Shown here: positions 44,430 through 52,494 of the stretch, piece after piece
Numbering within the stretch: position 1 is the stretch's first letter
How the letters are laid out: every line of letters begins with the position of its first letter
Origin: Nevskia soli DSM 19509
GTDB taxonomy: Bacteria > Pseudomonadota > Gammaproteobacteria > Nevskiales > Nevskiaceae
Assembly: GCF_000711955.1 (NCBI RefSeq)
Contig: NZ_JONR01000025.1
Coordinates: 1-64,000, forward strand
Reading direction: 5' to 3'
DNA: 64,000 nucleotides
Position numbers and translations under genes: made by a program
Notes under the pieces: model-generated
The model's database searches: none
What the model saw: only the letters and a program-made list of their open reading frames with translations
What the model was told of the DNA's origin: nothing

Positions 44430-44822
44430 GCGCACCGGCGTGGTGCCGGCGATGGACAGCAGCCAGAACGCGAGACCGGCGAAGATACCCCAGGCGGCCA
44501 GGATCAGGGCATTGAACAGTCCGAAGGCTTCCAGGTGCGGCGGCGTGCCGATCTGCCAGTACAGGACCACCAGCGGCAGGGTGCAGAGCAGGCCGCACAG
44601 GGCCATGTGCCACCAGGCCAGCCAGCCCCTACGCCGGAAGACAAAAAATAACGGTAGCCCGAACAGCAGCGCCGCTGGATAGGACAGGGCGACGCCGATC
44701 GGGAATGCCCAGGGCTGGGCGAAGAACATGGTGGCGTAGAACGCCGGCAGCAGCGGCGCCAGGACGAAGCCGAGCACGATTCTCGAAGTCTGCGGTACGA
44801 CCTTAGACGGGAGTTCCGTCAT
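44400..44822 (-). CDS. Small integral membrane protein of unknown function
   Basis: A 140-residue protein with about four hydrophobic segments (IVLGFVLAPLLPAFYATMFF, FPIGVALSYPAALLFGLPLF, MALCGLLCTLPLVVLYW, LILAAWGIFAGLAFWLLSI). I recognise no family motif. It is convergent with, and overlaps by 30 bases, the LysR gene. ATG at 44822. Confidence 0.65.
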   Translation of the reverse strand: MTELPSKVVPQTSRIVLGFVLAPLLPAFYATMFFAQPWAFPIGVALSYPAALLFGLPLFFVFRRRGWLAWWHMALCGLLCTLPLVVLYWQIGTPPHLEAFGLFNALILAAWGIFAGLAFWLLSIAGTTPVRLHVLLGLGF

Positions 44823-45045
44823 CGGATGCCCTGATTATTATGGCCGGTGGTCCCCTGGCGATTGGGTATGGTGACCGTGCCATCTGACAGAACGATGACG
44901 GCCGCCGCGTTACGGCCCGCACCCGGGCCGGAAGCGGGTGTATCGCAAGTCTCTATACTGCGCATGGCCAGTCGCATTCCCCTGCGGAAAAACAATAGCG
45001 ACAAGCCCCCGACAAACACAAGCGGCACCATCCCGGAGACAGTGC

Positions 45046-45978
45046 ATGAGCGAGATCATCCTTCACCATTACGAGGGCTCGCCCTACTCCGAAAAGATCC
45101 GCACCATCTTCGGCTACAAGAAACTGGCCTGGCGCTCGGTGACCACGCCGGCGATCATGCCCAAGCCGGAGCTGGTCGCCCTCACCGGCGGCTATCGCAG
45201 GGCGCCAGTGCTGCAGATCGGCCGTGACATCTATTGCGACACGCGGCTGATGGTGCGTCTGCTCGACCGGCTGCATCCCGAGCCCGCGCTGGTGCCGGCA
45301 TCGCTCAAGGCCAGCTGCATGGCTTTCGCCAGCCTGGAGCAGACCCTGTTTTTCGCCACGGTCCCGGTGGTGTTCCAGCCGGCCGGACTGAAAGTGATGG
45401 CCGAGCAGCTGGGCGCCGAGGTGATGCCGAAGTTCAGCGAGGATCGCAAGCTGCTGTTCAGCGGCGGTACGTCCCATCGCCCCAGCGCGGCTTTCTCGCG
45501 GCTCAATTTCCTGCCGCTGTTCCATGCCGCCGACGTGCAGCTCGCCGGCACGCCGTTCCTGCTGGGCCAGACGCCGACCGTGGCGGATTTCATTTACTAC
45601 CACTGCGCCTGGTTCGTCCTGCGCAACAGCGGCGTGGCGGGCAGCTTCGATCCGTTCCGGAACCTGCTGACCTGGGTCGAGCGCATGAAGGCGTTCGGCC
45701 ATGGAACCCCTGCCCCGATGTCCACCGCCGAAGCGCTGGAAGTCGCGCGCGGAACCGCGCAGGGCCAGTCGTTCGACGGTCCGCTGGTGGAGCCGGAGGG
45801 TTTGAAGCTGGGGCAGCGCGTCAGCGTTTGCGCCACCGATTACGGCTGCGATCCGGTCACCGGCACGCTGGTGCATGCCTCGGTGTTCGAGCTGGCGGTG
45901 AAGCGCAGCGACGAGCGGGCCGGAGAGGTCGTCGTGCACTTCCCGCGGGAGGGGTTCAGGGTTTTTGCGGTGGAATAG
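45046..45978 (+). CDS. Glutathione S-transferase-like protein with C-terminal beta extension
   Basis: A 310-residue protein. The N-terminal thioredoxin-fold half reads HHYEGSPYSEKIRTIFGYK with serine at the CxxC-equivalent position, a cis-Pro in RRAPVLQIG and a CDTRLMVRLLD glutathione-contact loop. The alpha-helical half has LGQTPTVADFIYYHCAWF, the N-capping box of GSTs. The last ~65 residues (GLKLGQRVSVCATDYGCDP onward to HFPREGFRVFAV) form an extra beta-rich segment outside the GST fold. ATG at 45046 with GGAG upstream; the 36-residue longer ORF start is rejected. Confidence 0.8.
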   Translation: MSEIILHHYEGSPYSEKIRTIFGYKKLAWRSVTTPAIMPKPELVALTGGYRRAPVLQIGRDIYCDTRLMVRLLDRLHPEPALVPASLKASCMAFASLEQTLFFATVPVVFQPAGLKVMAEQLGAEVMPKFSEDRKLLFSGGTSHRPSAAFSRLNFLPLFHAADVQLAGTPFLLGQTPTVADFIYYHCAWFVLRNSGVAGSFDPFRNLLTWVERMKAFGHGTPAPMSTAEALEVARGTAQGQSFDGPLVEPEGLKLGQRVSVCATDYGCDPVTGTLVHASVFELAVKRSDERAGEVVVHFPREGFRVFAVE

Positions 45979-46036
45979 CCGCAATCGGCCCCCTGCAAAG
46001 ACGTCGCTACGGCCTCCGATAGCGCGCGCGGTAAAC

Positions 46037-46055
46037 GGCGGGTCGCGGACCCGCC
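46037..46055. repeat. REP-like hairpin GGCGGGTC-GCG-GACCCGCC
   Basis: A perfect 8-bp hairpin followed by CTACGG, in the 206-base gap between the GST and EamA genes. A related hairpin (GGCGGCC-ACG-GGCCGCC followed by CTACT) lies at 52474-52490, indicating a small dispersed family. Confidence 0.6.
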
Positions 46056-46091
46056 CTACGGAACAGTTCGCGACAAAACCTTCATGCGTGC

Positions 46092-46124
46092 CATGCGTGC
46101 CAAGGGTTTTTGTTGGCACGCATG
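46092..46124. terminator. 12-bp stem-loop between convergent GST and EamA genes
   Basis: CATGCGTGCCAA pairs perfectly with TTGGCACGCATG around a GGGTTTTTG loop. It sits between two convergent genes and could serve both directions, but no T-run follows the stem on either strand, so the terminator role is tentative. Confidence 0.45.
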
Positions 46125-46184
46125 CGGTGAGCGACGGAAGCCGGGAATGCGGAAACGGCTATTCCGCATGGCCGCCGAAGGGGC

Positions 46185-47129
46185 TCAGGCGTCCGGTTCG
46201 GTGGGGGGAACGGACGCTGCCGGCGGGGCTGCCGGGCGGTTGTAGTAGACGATCAGGGCCACGCCGAGCAGGACCAGGGCGATGGCGACGTAGCCGCTGC
46301 GCACGATGTGCTCGCCGCCCAGGGTCAGGCCGAACAGCAGGGCCACCACCGGGTTGACGTAGGCATAGCTGGTGGCCAGCGAGGGCGTGACGTTCTGCAC
46401 CAGGAAGATGTAGGCGCTGAAAGCCAGCAGGCTGCCGAACACGATCAGGTACAACAGGGCGCCGGCCGCCTTGGGGTTGGGCACCAGGGTCCAGGATTCG
46501 CCGCGCAGGGCGCTGGCGATGAAGAACAGCGCCCCGGCCGTGAGCATCTGGCAGGCGCTGCTCATCAGGCCCTTGGGCAGGTCGAGCCGGCGGCTCCACA
46601 CCGAGCCGAAGGCCCAGGTGGCGGCGGCGATGGTGAGCAGCACGGCGGCGACGGGGTTGGCGGCGAAGTCGCCGCCGAGGTTGAGCACCACGATGCCGAC
46701 GAAGCCGATGACCATGCCGACCCACTGCATGCGTACCGGCCAGTTGCCCCAGATGCCGGCGAACACCGCCGCCCACAGCGGCACGGTGGCGACGGCGGTG
46801 GCGGACAGGGCGGAGCCGACCGAGCGTTCGGCGACGACCACGCCGCCGTTGCCGATGTTGAGCAGGAGTATGCCGATCAGCGCCGCGTTGCCCCACTGGC
46901 GCAGGGTCGGCATGGCCTGACCGCGCAGGCGCAGGAAGCTGAAGAGGATGCTGCCGGCGACGGCGAAGCGGACACCGGGGAAGAACAGCGGCGGATAGCC
47001 GTCCAGGGCGAAGCGGATGGCGAGGTAGGTCGAGCCCCACACCACGTAGACGGTCAGCAGGGCCAGCACCACCAGCAGGGGCGGCGCGGCGCGGGCAGCT
47101 GTGGAATTGTTCACCACGCAAAGCTCCAT
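46185..47129 (-). CDS. EamA/DMT-family transporter (YedA-like)
   Basis: A 314-residue inner-membrane protein with about ten transmembrane helices arranged as two EamA repeats. The signature VYVVWGSTYLAIRFALDGYPPLFFPGVRF is at the N-terminus (split across helices 1-2), and the second repeat ends with SYAYVNPVVALLFG. Such carriers export small metabolites or amino acids; the substrate is unknown. ATG at 47129. Confidence 0.88.
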   Translation of the reverse strand: MELCVVNNSTAARAAPPLLVVLALLTVYVVWGSTYLAIRFALDGYPPLFFPGVRFAVAGSILFSFLRLRGQAMPTLRQWGNAALIGILLLNIGNGGVVVAERSVGSALSATAVATVPLWAAVFAGIWGNWPVRMQWVGMVIGFVGIVVLNLGGDFAANPVAAVLLTIAAATWAFGSVWSRRLDLPKGLMSSACQMLTAGALFFIASALRGESWTLVPNPKAAGALLYLIVFGSLLAFSAYIFLVQNVTPSLATSYAYVNPVVALLFGLTLGGEHIVRSGYVAIALVLLGVALIVYYNRPAAPPAASVPPTEPDA

Positions 47130-47264
47130 CGACGGCAGGACCCCGGCTGCGGATACGACCCGGGGTCCACAAGGGCGCGCATCATAGCCGTTCCGGGGCG
47201 ATTCGACCGGCCGTTTCCGGACCGGGAACAGGCTCTTCAGGCCTTTTGCACCAGCCTCGCGGAA

Positions 47265-48893
47265 TCAGCCGTCGCGCAGCATTTCCCGCGCACAGTTCCA
47301 GCCCGGCGCGCCGCTGACGCCGCCGCCCGGATGCGCGGCCGCGCCGCAGATATAAAGGCCAGCCACAGGGGTGCGGTAGTCGCTCCAGCCCGGTACCGGC
47401 CTGAAGCTGAACAGCTGGTGCAGCGGCATGGCGCCCTGGAAGATGTTGCCGCCGGTGAGACGGAAACGGCGCTCCAAGTCTAGCGGCGTGAGCACTTGCC
47501 GGTGCAGTACAGAAGCGCGGAAATTCGGCGCGTACAGTGTGGCGGCATCGATGCAGCGCTCGGCGAAGGCATTGCCGATGGCGTCCCAGCCGCCCTCGAT
47601 TTCCGGGGCCAGCTGGTACGGCGCGTACTGCACGAACATCTGCACGATGTGGTGCCCTTCCGGCGCCAGGGTGCGGTCGACCGAGGTGGGAATGGTCAGC
47701 TCCAGCACCGGCTCGCGCGAGGGATGGCCGTACTTGGCATCGTCGTAGGCGCGTTCCAGGTACTCCATGGTCGGGCTGATGTGGATGGTGCCGCGGTGCT
47801 GCGGGCCGACTTCGCCCTTGCCGGGCAGGCAGTTGAAGTCCGGCAGCTCGGACACCGCGAGATTGATCTTCATCGAGGCGCTGGAATAGTCGATGCGGCT
47901 GACGGCTTCGCGGAACGATTGCGGCAGCGTCGCGCCGCTCAGCAATTGCTCGAAGGTGATGCGGGCGGTGGCGTTGGAGGCGACCATGCGCGCACCGATG
48001 GTTTCCCCGCCCGCCAGCCGGACGCCGCTGGCCTTGCCGCCTTCGACCAGGATCTCGGCCACCTCGGCGTTGAGGCGGATTTCCACGCCGGACTCCGTGG
48101 CGGAGCGCGCCATCGCCTGGGTCAGCGCGCCCATGCCGCCTTCGACGTAGCCCCAGACGCCGCGCGCGCCGCCGGCGGTGCCCATGACGTGATGCAGCAG
48201 CACGTAGCCGGTGCCGGGGGCGGAAATCGGGGCATGGGTGCCGATCACCGCGTCGGTCGCCAGCGTGGCTTTCAGCGCATCGGATTCGAACCAGCGGTCG
48301 AGAATCGGGCGCGCGGCGCCGGTGATCAGCTCGGCCGACTGCGGCAATTCCAAACCCATGGCGCGCAGGGCCTTGTACAGGCGCCCGCCCCGCCCCAGTT
48401 CGCGCAGGCGCTGCATCAGGCTGCGTGGGCGCCAGTCCGCCGGCAGCGGCAGCAGATCGGCCGGCGGCTCCGCCAGCAGCGGTTCGATGCATTCGGCGAC
48501 GCGGGTCAGCCAGGCTTCGTAGCGTGGATAGGCTTCGGCATCGCAGGCCGAGAACTTGGCGATCTGTTCATGATTCAGTGCCTCGTCCGGCCCCATCAGC
48601 AGGTGGCGGCCGTCCGGCAGCGGCGTGAACGAGGACGGGTTCCGCGCCAGCACGCGATAGCCATGGCGCTTCAGCTCGAGGTCGCGCTCGACTTCGGGCA
48701 GCAGCAGGCTGACGAGATAGGAAGCCGTGGAGACGAAGTAGCCGGGCGCGATCTCGTCGGTGACGGCGGCGCCGCCGACCACGCCCTGCCGTTCCAGCAC
48801 CAGCACGCGCTTGCCGCCGCGGGCGAGGTAGCTGGCGCAGACCAGGCCGTTGTGGCCGCCGCCGATGATGATGCAGTCGTAGTGTTGGGTCAT
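47265..48893 (-). CDS. PYROXD2/phytoene-desaturase-like FAD oxidoreductase
   Basis: A 542-residue flavoprotein. The N-terminal dinucleotide-binding motif is CIIIGGGHNGLVCASYLA with the ERQGVVGGAA continuation, and the C-terminal FAD motif is GLYICGAAAHPGGGVSGAPG. This matches the carotenoid-desaturase-like amine oxidase group that includes PYROXD2. No carotenoid genes surround it, so pigment synthesis is not implied; the substrate is unknown. The ATG at 48893 starts directly at MTQHYDCIIIGGG; the longer ORF start at 48965 is rejected. Confidence 0.83.
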   Translation of the reverse strand: MTQHYDCIIIGGGHNGLVCASYLARGGKRVLVLERQGVVGGAAVTDEIAPGYFVSTASYLVSLLLPEVERDLELKRHGYRVLARNPSSFTPLPDGRHLLMGPDEALNHEQIAKFSACDAEAYPRYEAWLTRVAECIEPLLAEPPADLLPLPADWRPRSLMQRLRELGRGGRLYKALRAMGLELPQSAELITGAARPILDRWFESDALKATLATDAVIGTHAPISAPGTGYVLLHHVMGTAGGARGVWGYVEGGMGALTQAMARSATESGVEIRLNAEVAEILVEGGKASGVRLAGGETIGARMVASNATARITFEQLLSGATLPQSFREAVSRIDYSSASMKINLAVSELPDFNCLPGKGEVGPQHRGTIHISPTMEYLERAYDDAKYGHPSREPVLELTIPTSVDRTLAPEGHHIVQMFVQYAPYQLAPEIEGGWDAIGNAFAERCIDAATLYAPNFRASVLHRQVLTPLDLERRFRLTGGNIFQGAMPLHQLFSFRPVPGWSDYRTPVAGLYICGAAAHPGGGVSGAPGWNCAREMLRDG

Positions 48894-49129
48894 GGGGTGA
48901 TCTTGCCGCAGACCGCTGGTTGGTGCATCTCCAAGCGAAGTAAACCGCATCGCGGGACTTGCCAACGGTCCGTGCCCTCCTCCGACGCTCTTTCAGCGGG
49001 CGGATTCAATCCGGCGTGATATTTTCTCCAACGAAGAATCATGGGGCCTGACCGAAGGAAAATTGCGTCATGCCGCAGCGGGAACGGTTCTCACTGTGGT
49101 TCAATCGGCGTCAGACCTCGGAGGCGGCA

Positions 49130-49777
49130 ATGCAGGAATTTCCAAAAGATATCTACACCGAACCAGAACCCAGTGTCGATACGCTCGCCAATCTGGGACC
49201 GCTGACCGGGATGGCCGGCATCTGGACCAGCGCGCAGGGTCTGGACATCAATCCGAAGGCCGCCGGTCCGGAAAGGCAGCCATTCGTCGAGCGCATCGAA
49301 CTCCAGCCCATCGACGCACAGACCAATGGACCACAATTGTTCTATGGATTACGGTACCACACGCGCATCGTCAAACCGGGCGAAGTCGAGACCCTTCATG
49401 ACCAAGTCGGCTATTGGCTGTGGGAGCCGGCCACCGGTGCGGTGATCCAGACGCTTTCCATCCCGCGCGGCCAGACGGCGATGGCGGTTGGCCGCGCCGC
49501 GGCCGACGCGAAATCGTTCCGCCTCGAAGCGGTTCGGGGGTCCGAGACGAACGGGATCATTTCCAACCCGTTTCTTGAGTACGCCTTCCGGACCATTAGC
49601 TATGCAATCACCGTAACGATCCATGCCGACGGCACCTGGTCTTATGAGCAGGACACGGTTCTGATCATCCCGGGACAGGCGGAGCCGTTTCACCATACGG
49701 ATCGCAACACGCTGCGAAAGATCGGCGAACCCACGCCGAATCCCACGGCGCAGGCTGCGGCTGGCCGCAGCCGTTAG
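49130..49777 (+). CDS. Nitrobindin/FABP-like heme-binding beta-barrel protein
   Basis: A 215-residue protein resembling the heme-binding beta-barrel (nitrobindin, THAP4-like, DUF1794) group: GPLTGMAGIWTSAQGLDIN near the start is the barrel-opening strand, and YWLWEPATGAVIQTLSIPRG is the central strand pair. Such barrels bind heme or fatty-acid-like ligands. The ATG at 49130 has a strong GGAGG six bases upstream, which decides against the ORF start at 49070. Confidence 0.72.
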   Translation: MQEFPKDIYTEPEPSVDTLANLGPLTGMAGIWTSAQGLDINPKAAGPERQPFVERIELQPIDAQTNGPQLFYGLRYHTRIVKPGEVETLHDQVGYWLWEPATGAVIQTLSIPRGQTAMAVGRAAADAKSFRLEAVRGSETNGIISNPFLEYAFRTISYAITVTIHADGTWSYEQDTVLIIPGQAEPFHHTDRNTLRKIGEPTPNPTAQAAAGRSR

Positions 49778-49825
49778 CGGACCGTGGCTTGGAGCACTGA
49801 GAAGAACAGCACCAATGAGGAACTG

Positions 49826-50218
49826 ATGAACAGCCAACAAAAACCAGGCGCGGTACTGTTTGCCAAGGACATCGTGCGTATTGCCAGGTTCTATGCCGAG
49901 CTTGTTCCCATGACGGCCACCCTGACCCAGCCTGACCTGATCGTCCTGGAGTCCGCCCATTTCCAGCTCGTGGTTCATCCGATTCCGAAGCAGATTGCCA
50001 AGTCGATCAAGATCGCCTCACCACCCGTGCGGCGTACCGACGTTCCGGCGAAGCTGATCTTTCCGGTTGCGGATATCGCTGAAGTCAGGGCGAGGGCATC
50101 TGCGCTGGGAGGTGAATTGAATCCGCCAGCGAAGGAATTTGAAGCCCGGGGGTTTCGCGCATGCGATGGGCATGATCCCGAGGGGAACGTCGTGCAGTTC
50201 CGTCAGAGTGCCCTCTGA
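49826..50218 (+). CDS. VOC/glyoxalase-superfamily protein
   Basis: A 130-residue single vicinal-oxygen-chelate module: AVLFAKDIVRIARFYAELV opens the first beta-alpha-beta unit and the C-terminal ARGFRACDGHDPEGNVVQFRQ is the usual final motif with its DPEGN turn and metal-site Glu or Gln. It could be a lyase, dioxygenase or binding protein; sequence does not say. The start at 49826 follows GAGGAA; the ORF start at 49784 is less likely. Confidence 0.75.
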   Translation: MNSQQKPGAVLFAKDIVRIARFYAELVPMTATLTQPDLIVLESAHFQLVVHPIPKQIAKSIKIASPPVRRTDVPAKLIFPVADIAEVRARASALGGELNPPAKEFEARGFRACDGHDPEGNVVQFRQSAL

Positions 50219-50233
50219 GCAAGGAGGCCCGGA

Positions 50234-50674
50234 ATGAACAGCCCCGAAGATTCGGTTCTGCAAGTGATTGAGGCCTACAAGGCCGCGGTGCTGGAAAAGG
50301 ATGTCGATGCGTTCATGCGCCTCTATGACCAGAAGGTACGGGTGTTCGACATGTGGGGTGTGTGGTCGTACGAAGGCGCCGCTGCCTGGCGGAAGATGAT
50401 TGAAACGTGGTTTGGTTCGCTCGGCAGCGAGTTGGTGAAAGTATCGATGGATGATGTGCAAGCCACGGCCGGGCGGGAACTGGCGATGGTCAGTGCGATC
50501 GTCACTTATGCGGGAGTCTCCGCGGAAGGGGAGGAACTCCGCGCCATGCAGAATCGGCTTACCTGGGTGTTGAAGCCCGAAGGCGGCGCCTGGAAGATCG
50601 TCCATGAGCATACGTCGGCCCCGGTGGGGTTCGATGATTCAAAGGCGATTCTTCGGTGTGAGAAAACGTTCTGA
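50234..50674 (+). CDS. NTF2-like (SnoaL/DUF4440-type) protein
   Basis: A 146-residue cone-fold protein with the SnoaL-like pattern: VIEAYKAAVLEKDVDAFMRLY, then DQKVRVFDMWG, and the terminal KPEGGAWKIVHEHTSAP. Family members are isomerases, dehydratases or ligand-binding proteins of steroids and small acids; no specific role can be assigned. A perfect AAGGAGG precedes the ATG at 50234 by six bases, and the gene lies 15 bases after the VOC gene, so they are probably co-transcribed. Confidence 0.75.
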   Translation: MNSPEDSVLQVIEAYKAAVLEKDVDAFMRLYDQKVRVFDMWGVWSYEGAAAWRKMIETWFGSLGSELVKVSMDDVQATAGRELAMVSAIVTYAGVSAEGEELRAMQNRLTWVLKPEGGAWKIVHEHTSAPVGFDDSKAILRCEKTF

Positions 50675-50780
50675 GGTGCATTGCGGCAGTGACTCCCAAC
50701 CCTTCGATCGGGTCGATGTTCATCGGCAAACCCAGTCCATCCTTCTATTGAAAGCCGAAGCTCAACGTCAGACATCTCTC

Positions 50781-51068
50781 ATGACATATCAAGATGGTTA
50801 CGCGATAGAACTCGGCGATGTTGTTTGTGTTCCTGTGCCCGGTGGTACGGCCAAGGCACGCGTGGTCATGCTCGGTGCCACCTATGAGCACTTAGATATC
50901 GACAAACAATTTCTTTCGTGGGTAAAAGAAAAGAAGGTGCTAGACGCGTCCTCTATTGTTATTGAATGGCTTGGTCCAAATCCGTTTGCTCACAATGATC
51001 CTCGTCATGCACCAGTGGGAAACTACATGTTCTCCCCGGTGGATGAACACGTTCAGCGCATTGCCTGA
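50781..51068 (+). CDS. Conserved small protein of unknown function (95 residues)
   Basis: The likely product begins MTYQDGYAIELGDVVCVPVP at the ATG at 50781; the longer ORF start at 50604 runs back into the NTF2-like gene. The opening resembles small proteins of the form YxDGxxIxLGDxV that are often linked to polymorphic toxin loci, and it ends GNYMFSPVDEHVQRIA. I cannot name a family. The region is visibly richer in A and T than its neighbours, suggesting recent acquisition. It precedes the map gene by 41 bases. Confidence 0.6.
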   Translation: MTYQDGYAIELGDVVCVPVPGGTAKARVVMLGATYEHLDIDKQFLSWVKEKKVLDASSIVIEWLGPNPFAHNDPRHAPVGNYMFSPVDEHVQRIA

Positions 51069-51109
51069 CCATGCTCTCAATTGAACTTTAGCTTTCACAA
51101 GGAAATCAC

Positions 51110-51856
51110 ATGACCATCGAAACTCAAGACGACATCGTGGCGCTGAAGCGGATCGGCAGGATCGTTTCTGTCGTGCTGCAGAAGATGCTCGACGCGGCGG
51201 AACCGGGCATGACCACCCGGGAGCTCGACTCGCTGGGCGAGCGGCTGCTGGCGGAACAGGGCGCACGCTCGGCGCCGAAACTGACCTACAACTTCCCGGG
51301 GACGACCTGCATCAGCATCAATGAAGAGGCTGCGCATGGAGTGCCCGGAGACCGGATCATCCGGGCCGGCGATGTGCTCAATGTGGATGTTTCGGCGGAA
51401 CTCGATGGCTACTTCGCGGACACCGGCGGCACGGCCGTGGTGCCTCCCACCAATCCGCTGAAGACCCGGCTTTGTCACGCCACCCGCTCCTCCCTCAACG
51501 AGGCGATGAAATGCGCCCGCGCGGGCAAGCCGATCAATGGCATCGGCGCGGCCATCCAGCGCACCGCCAGGACCTACGGCTTCAGGATCATCGAGAACCT
51601 GGGAAGCCATGGGGTTGGCCGCGCGCTGCACGAGGCGCCGGAGCATATTCCGGGGTATTTCGATCCATCGGACCGGCGTGTCCTGAAGGAAGGGATGGTC
51701 ATTACCATCGAACCGTTCCTGTCGACAAAAAGCCGCATGGTTACCGAGGCTTCCGATGGGTGGACGCTGGTGGGCGCCAGCGGCAATCTTTCCGCGCAGT
51801 ACGAGCACACCATGATCATCACGAAGGGCGAGCCGATTGTGGTTACGCGGCATTGA
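51110..51856 (+). CDS. map: Methionine aminopeptidase, type I (second copy not linked to rpsB)
   Basis: MAP removes the initiator methionine from nascent proteins. The 248-residue product is a complete type I enzyme: NEEAAHGVP with the substrate histidine, metal ligands in LNVDVSAELDGYFADTGG, NLGSHGVGRALHE, TIEPFLS and QYEHTMIIT. AAGGA precedes the ATG at 51110. It lies among accessory genes rather than beside rpsB-tsf, so it is probably an additional copy, by inference. Confidence 0.93.
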   Translation: MTIETQDDIVALKRIGRIVSVVLQKMLDAAEPGMTTRELDSLGERLLAEQGARSAPKLTYNFPGTTCISINEEAAHGVPGDRIIRAGDVLNVDVSAELDGYFADTGGTAVVPPTNPLKTRLCHATRSSLNEAMKCARAGKPINGIGAAIQRTARTYGFRIIENLGSHGVGRALHEAPEHIPGYFDPSDRRVLKEGMVITIEPFLSTKSRMVTEASDGWTLVGASGNLSAQYEHTMIITKGEPIVVTRH

Positions 51857-51907
51857 TTTCGCTGTGAGCGAAAAAGCCGCGTTCCGCCTGCGGCGGAAGG
51901 GCGGCCC

Positions 51908-52025
51908 CGACACGGTGCCCGAGTGTAGCGAGGTGGGTGCGGGAGGGGGCGTCTGCCTGCGTTAGCTAAATTATCCCGGGGCCGCTGCGCCTGCTCCCGC
52001 ACCCACGCTTCGCGGCACCGTGTCG
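51908..52025. repeat. Long imperfect inverted repeat downstream of map
   Basis: CGACACGGTGCC through GGGTGCGGGAG (51908-51945) is repeated in inverted form at 51994-52025 with small gaps, enclosing about 48 bases. It begins the 638-base gene-free stretch 51857-52494, which consists largely of repeats. No coding gene is supported there. Confidence 0.65.
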
Positions 52026-52104
52026 CAGGCGCAATGCGCTTCGCTTATTCCACCCTACAATCATCGCCCAAAGTGAGTTCATTAAATCTTCAAATTCACC
52101 GAAG

Positions 52105-52134
52105 CCTGGATTCCGGCTTTCGCCGGAATGACGA
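52105..52134. repeat. CTGGATTCCGG-type REP hairpin
   Basis: CCTGGATTCCGGC-TTTC-GCCGGAATGACGA contains a perfect 8-bp stem (52110-52129). A degenerate copy in the same orientation lies at 52385-52410. This hairpin type is widespread between genes in proteobacteria. Translated, it yields the SLDSGFRRND string seen in spurious ORFs. Confidence 0.8.
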
Positions 52135-52156
52135 TGGGGATGAGTCCGTGGTTGGC

Positions 52157-52243
52157 CCCTCCCTCGATACAAATCGCTTCGCGATTCACTCGGGACATTC
52201 GGAAAAGTACACCCGCTTCGCGGGCACTCGGGGCGAACGGAGG
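52157..52243. repeat. Two tandem units of the CGATACACCCGC/GCGGGCACTCGGGG repeat
   Basis: Unit one (52157-52196) and unit two (52207-52243) each hold a short hairpin (ATCGC-TTC-GCGAT and CCCGC-TTC-GCGGG) flanked by TCGATAC or GTACAC and CACTCGGG. Unit two matches the inverted copy at 6611-6656. Confidence 0.7.
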
Positions 52244-52494
52244 GTGGTATTGGTCGAGCGGAAAAGCGCCCTGCCCCGACCTTTCTCTTTGTCTACTTCG
52301 TTCCGGGCCAAGATTCCGGGGGCATGGTTTGATCCGGTTCACCGTAGACGACCCAGGTGCACCGCAAAGTTGAAGTACGCAGAACTGGATTCGCTGCGCG
52401 GGAATGACGAGATTGTGGTGTGGGCGCGAATGGGCGAACAGCGGTTGAAGCATCGCGGATTTGAGTGGGCATCGGCGGCCACGGGCCGCCCTAC

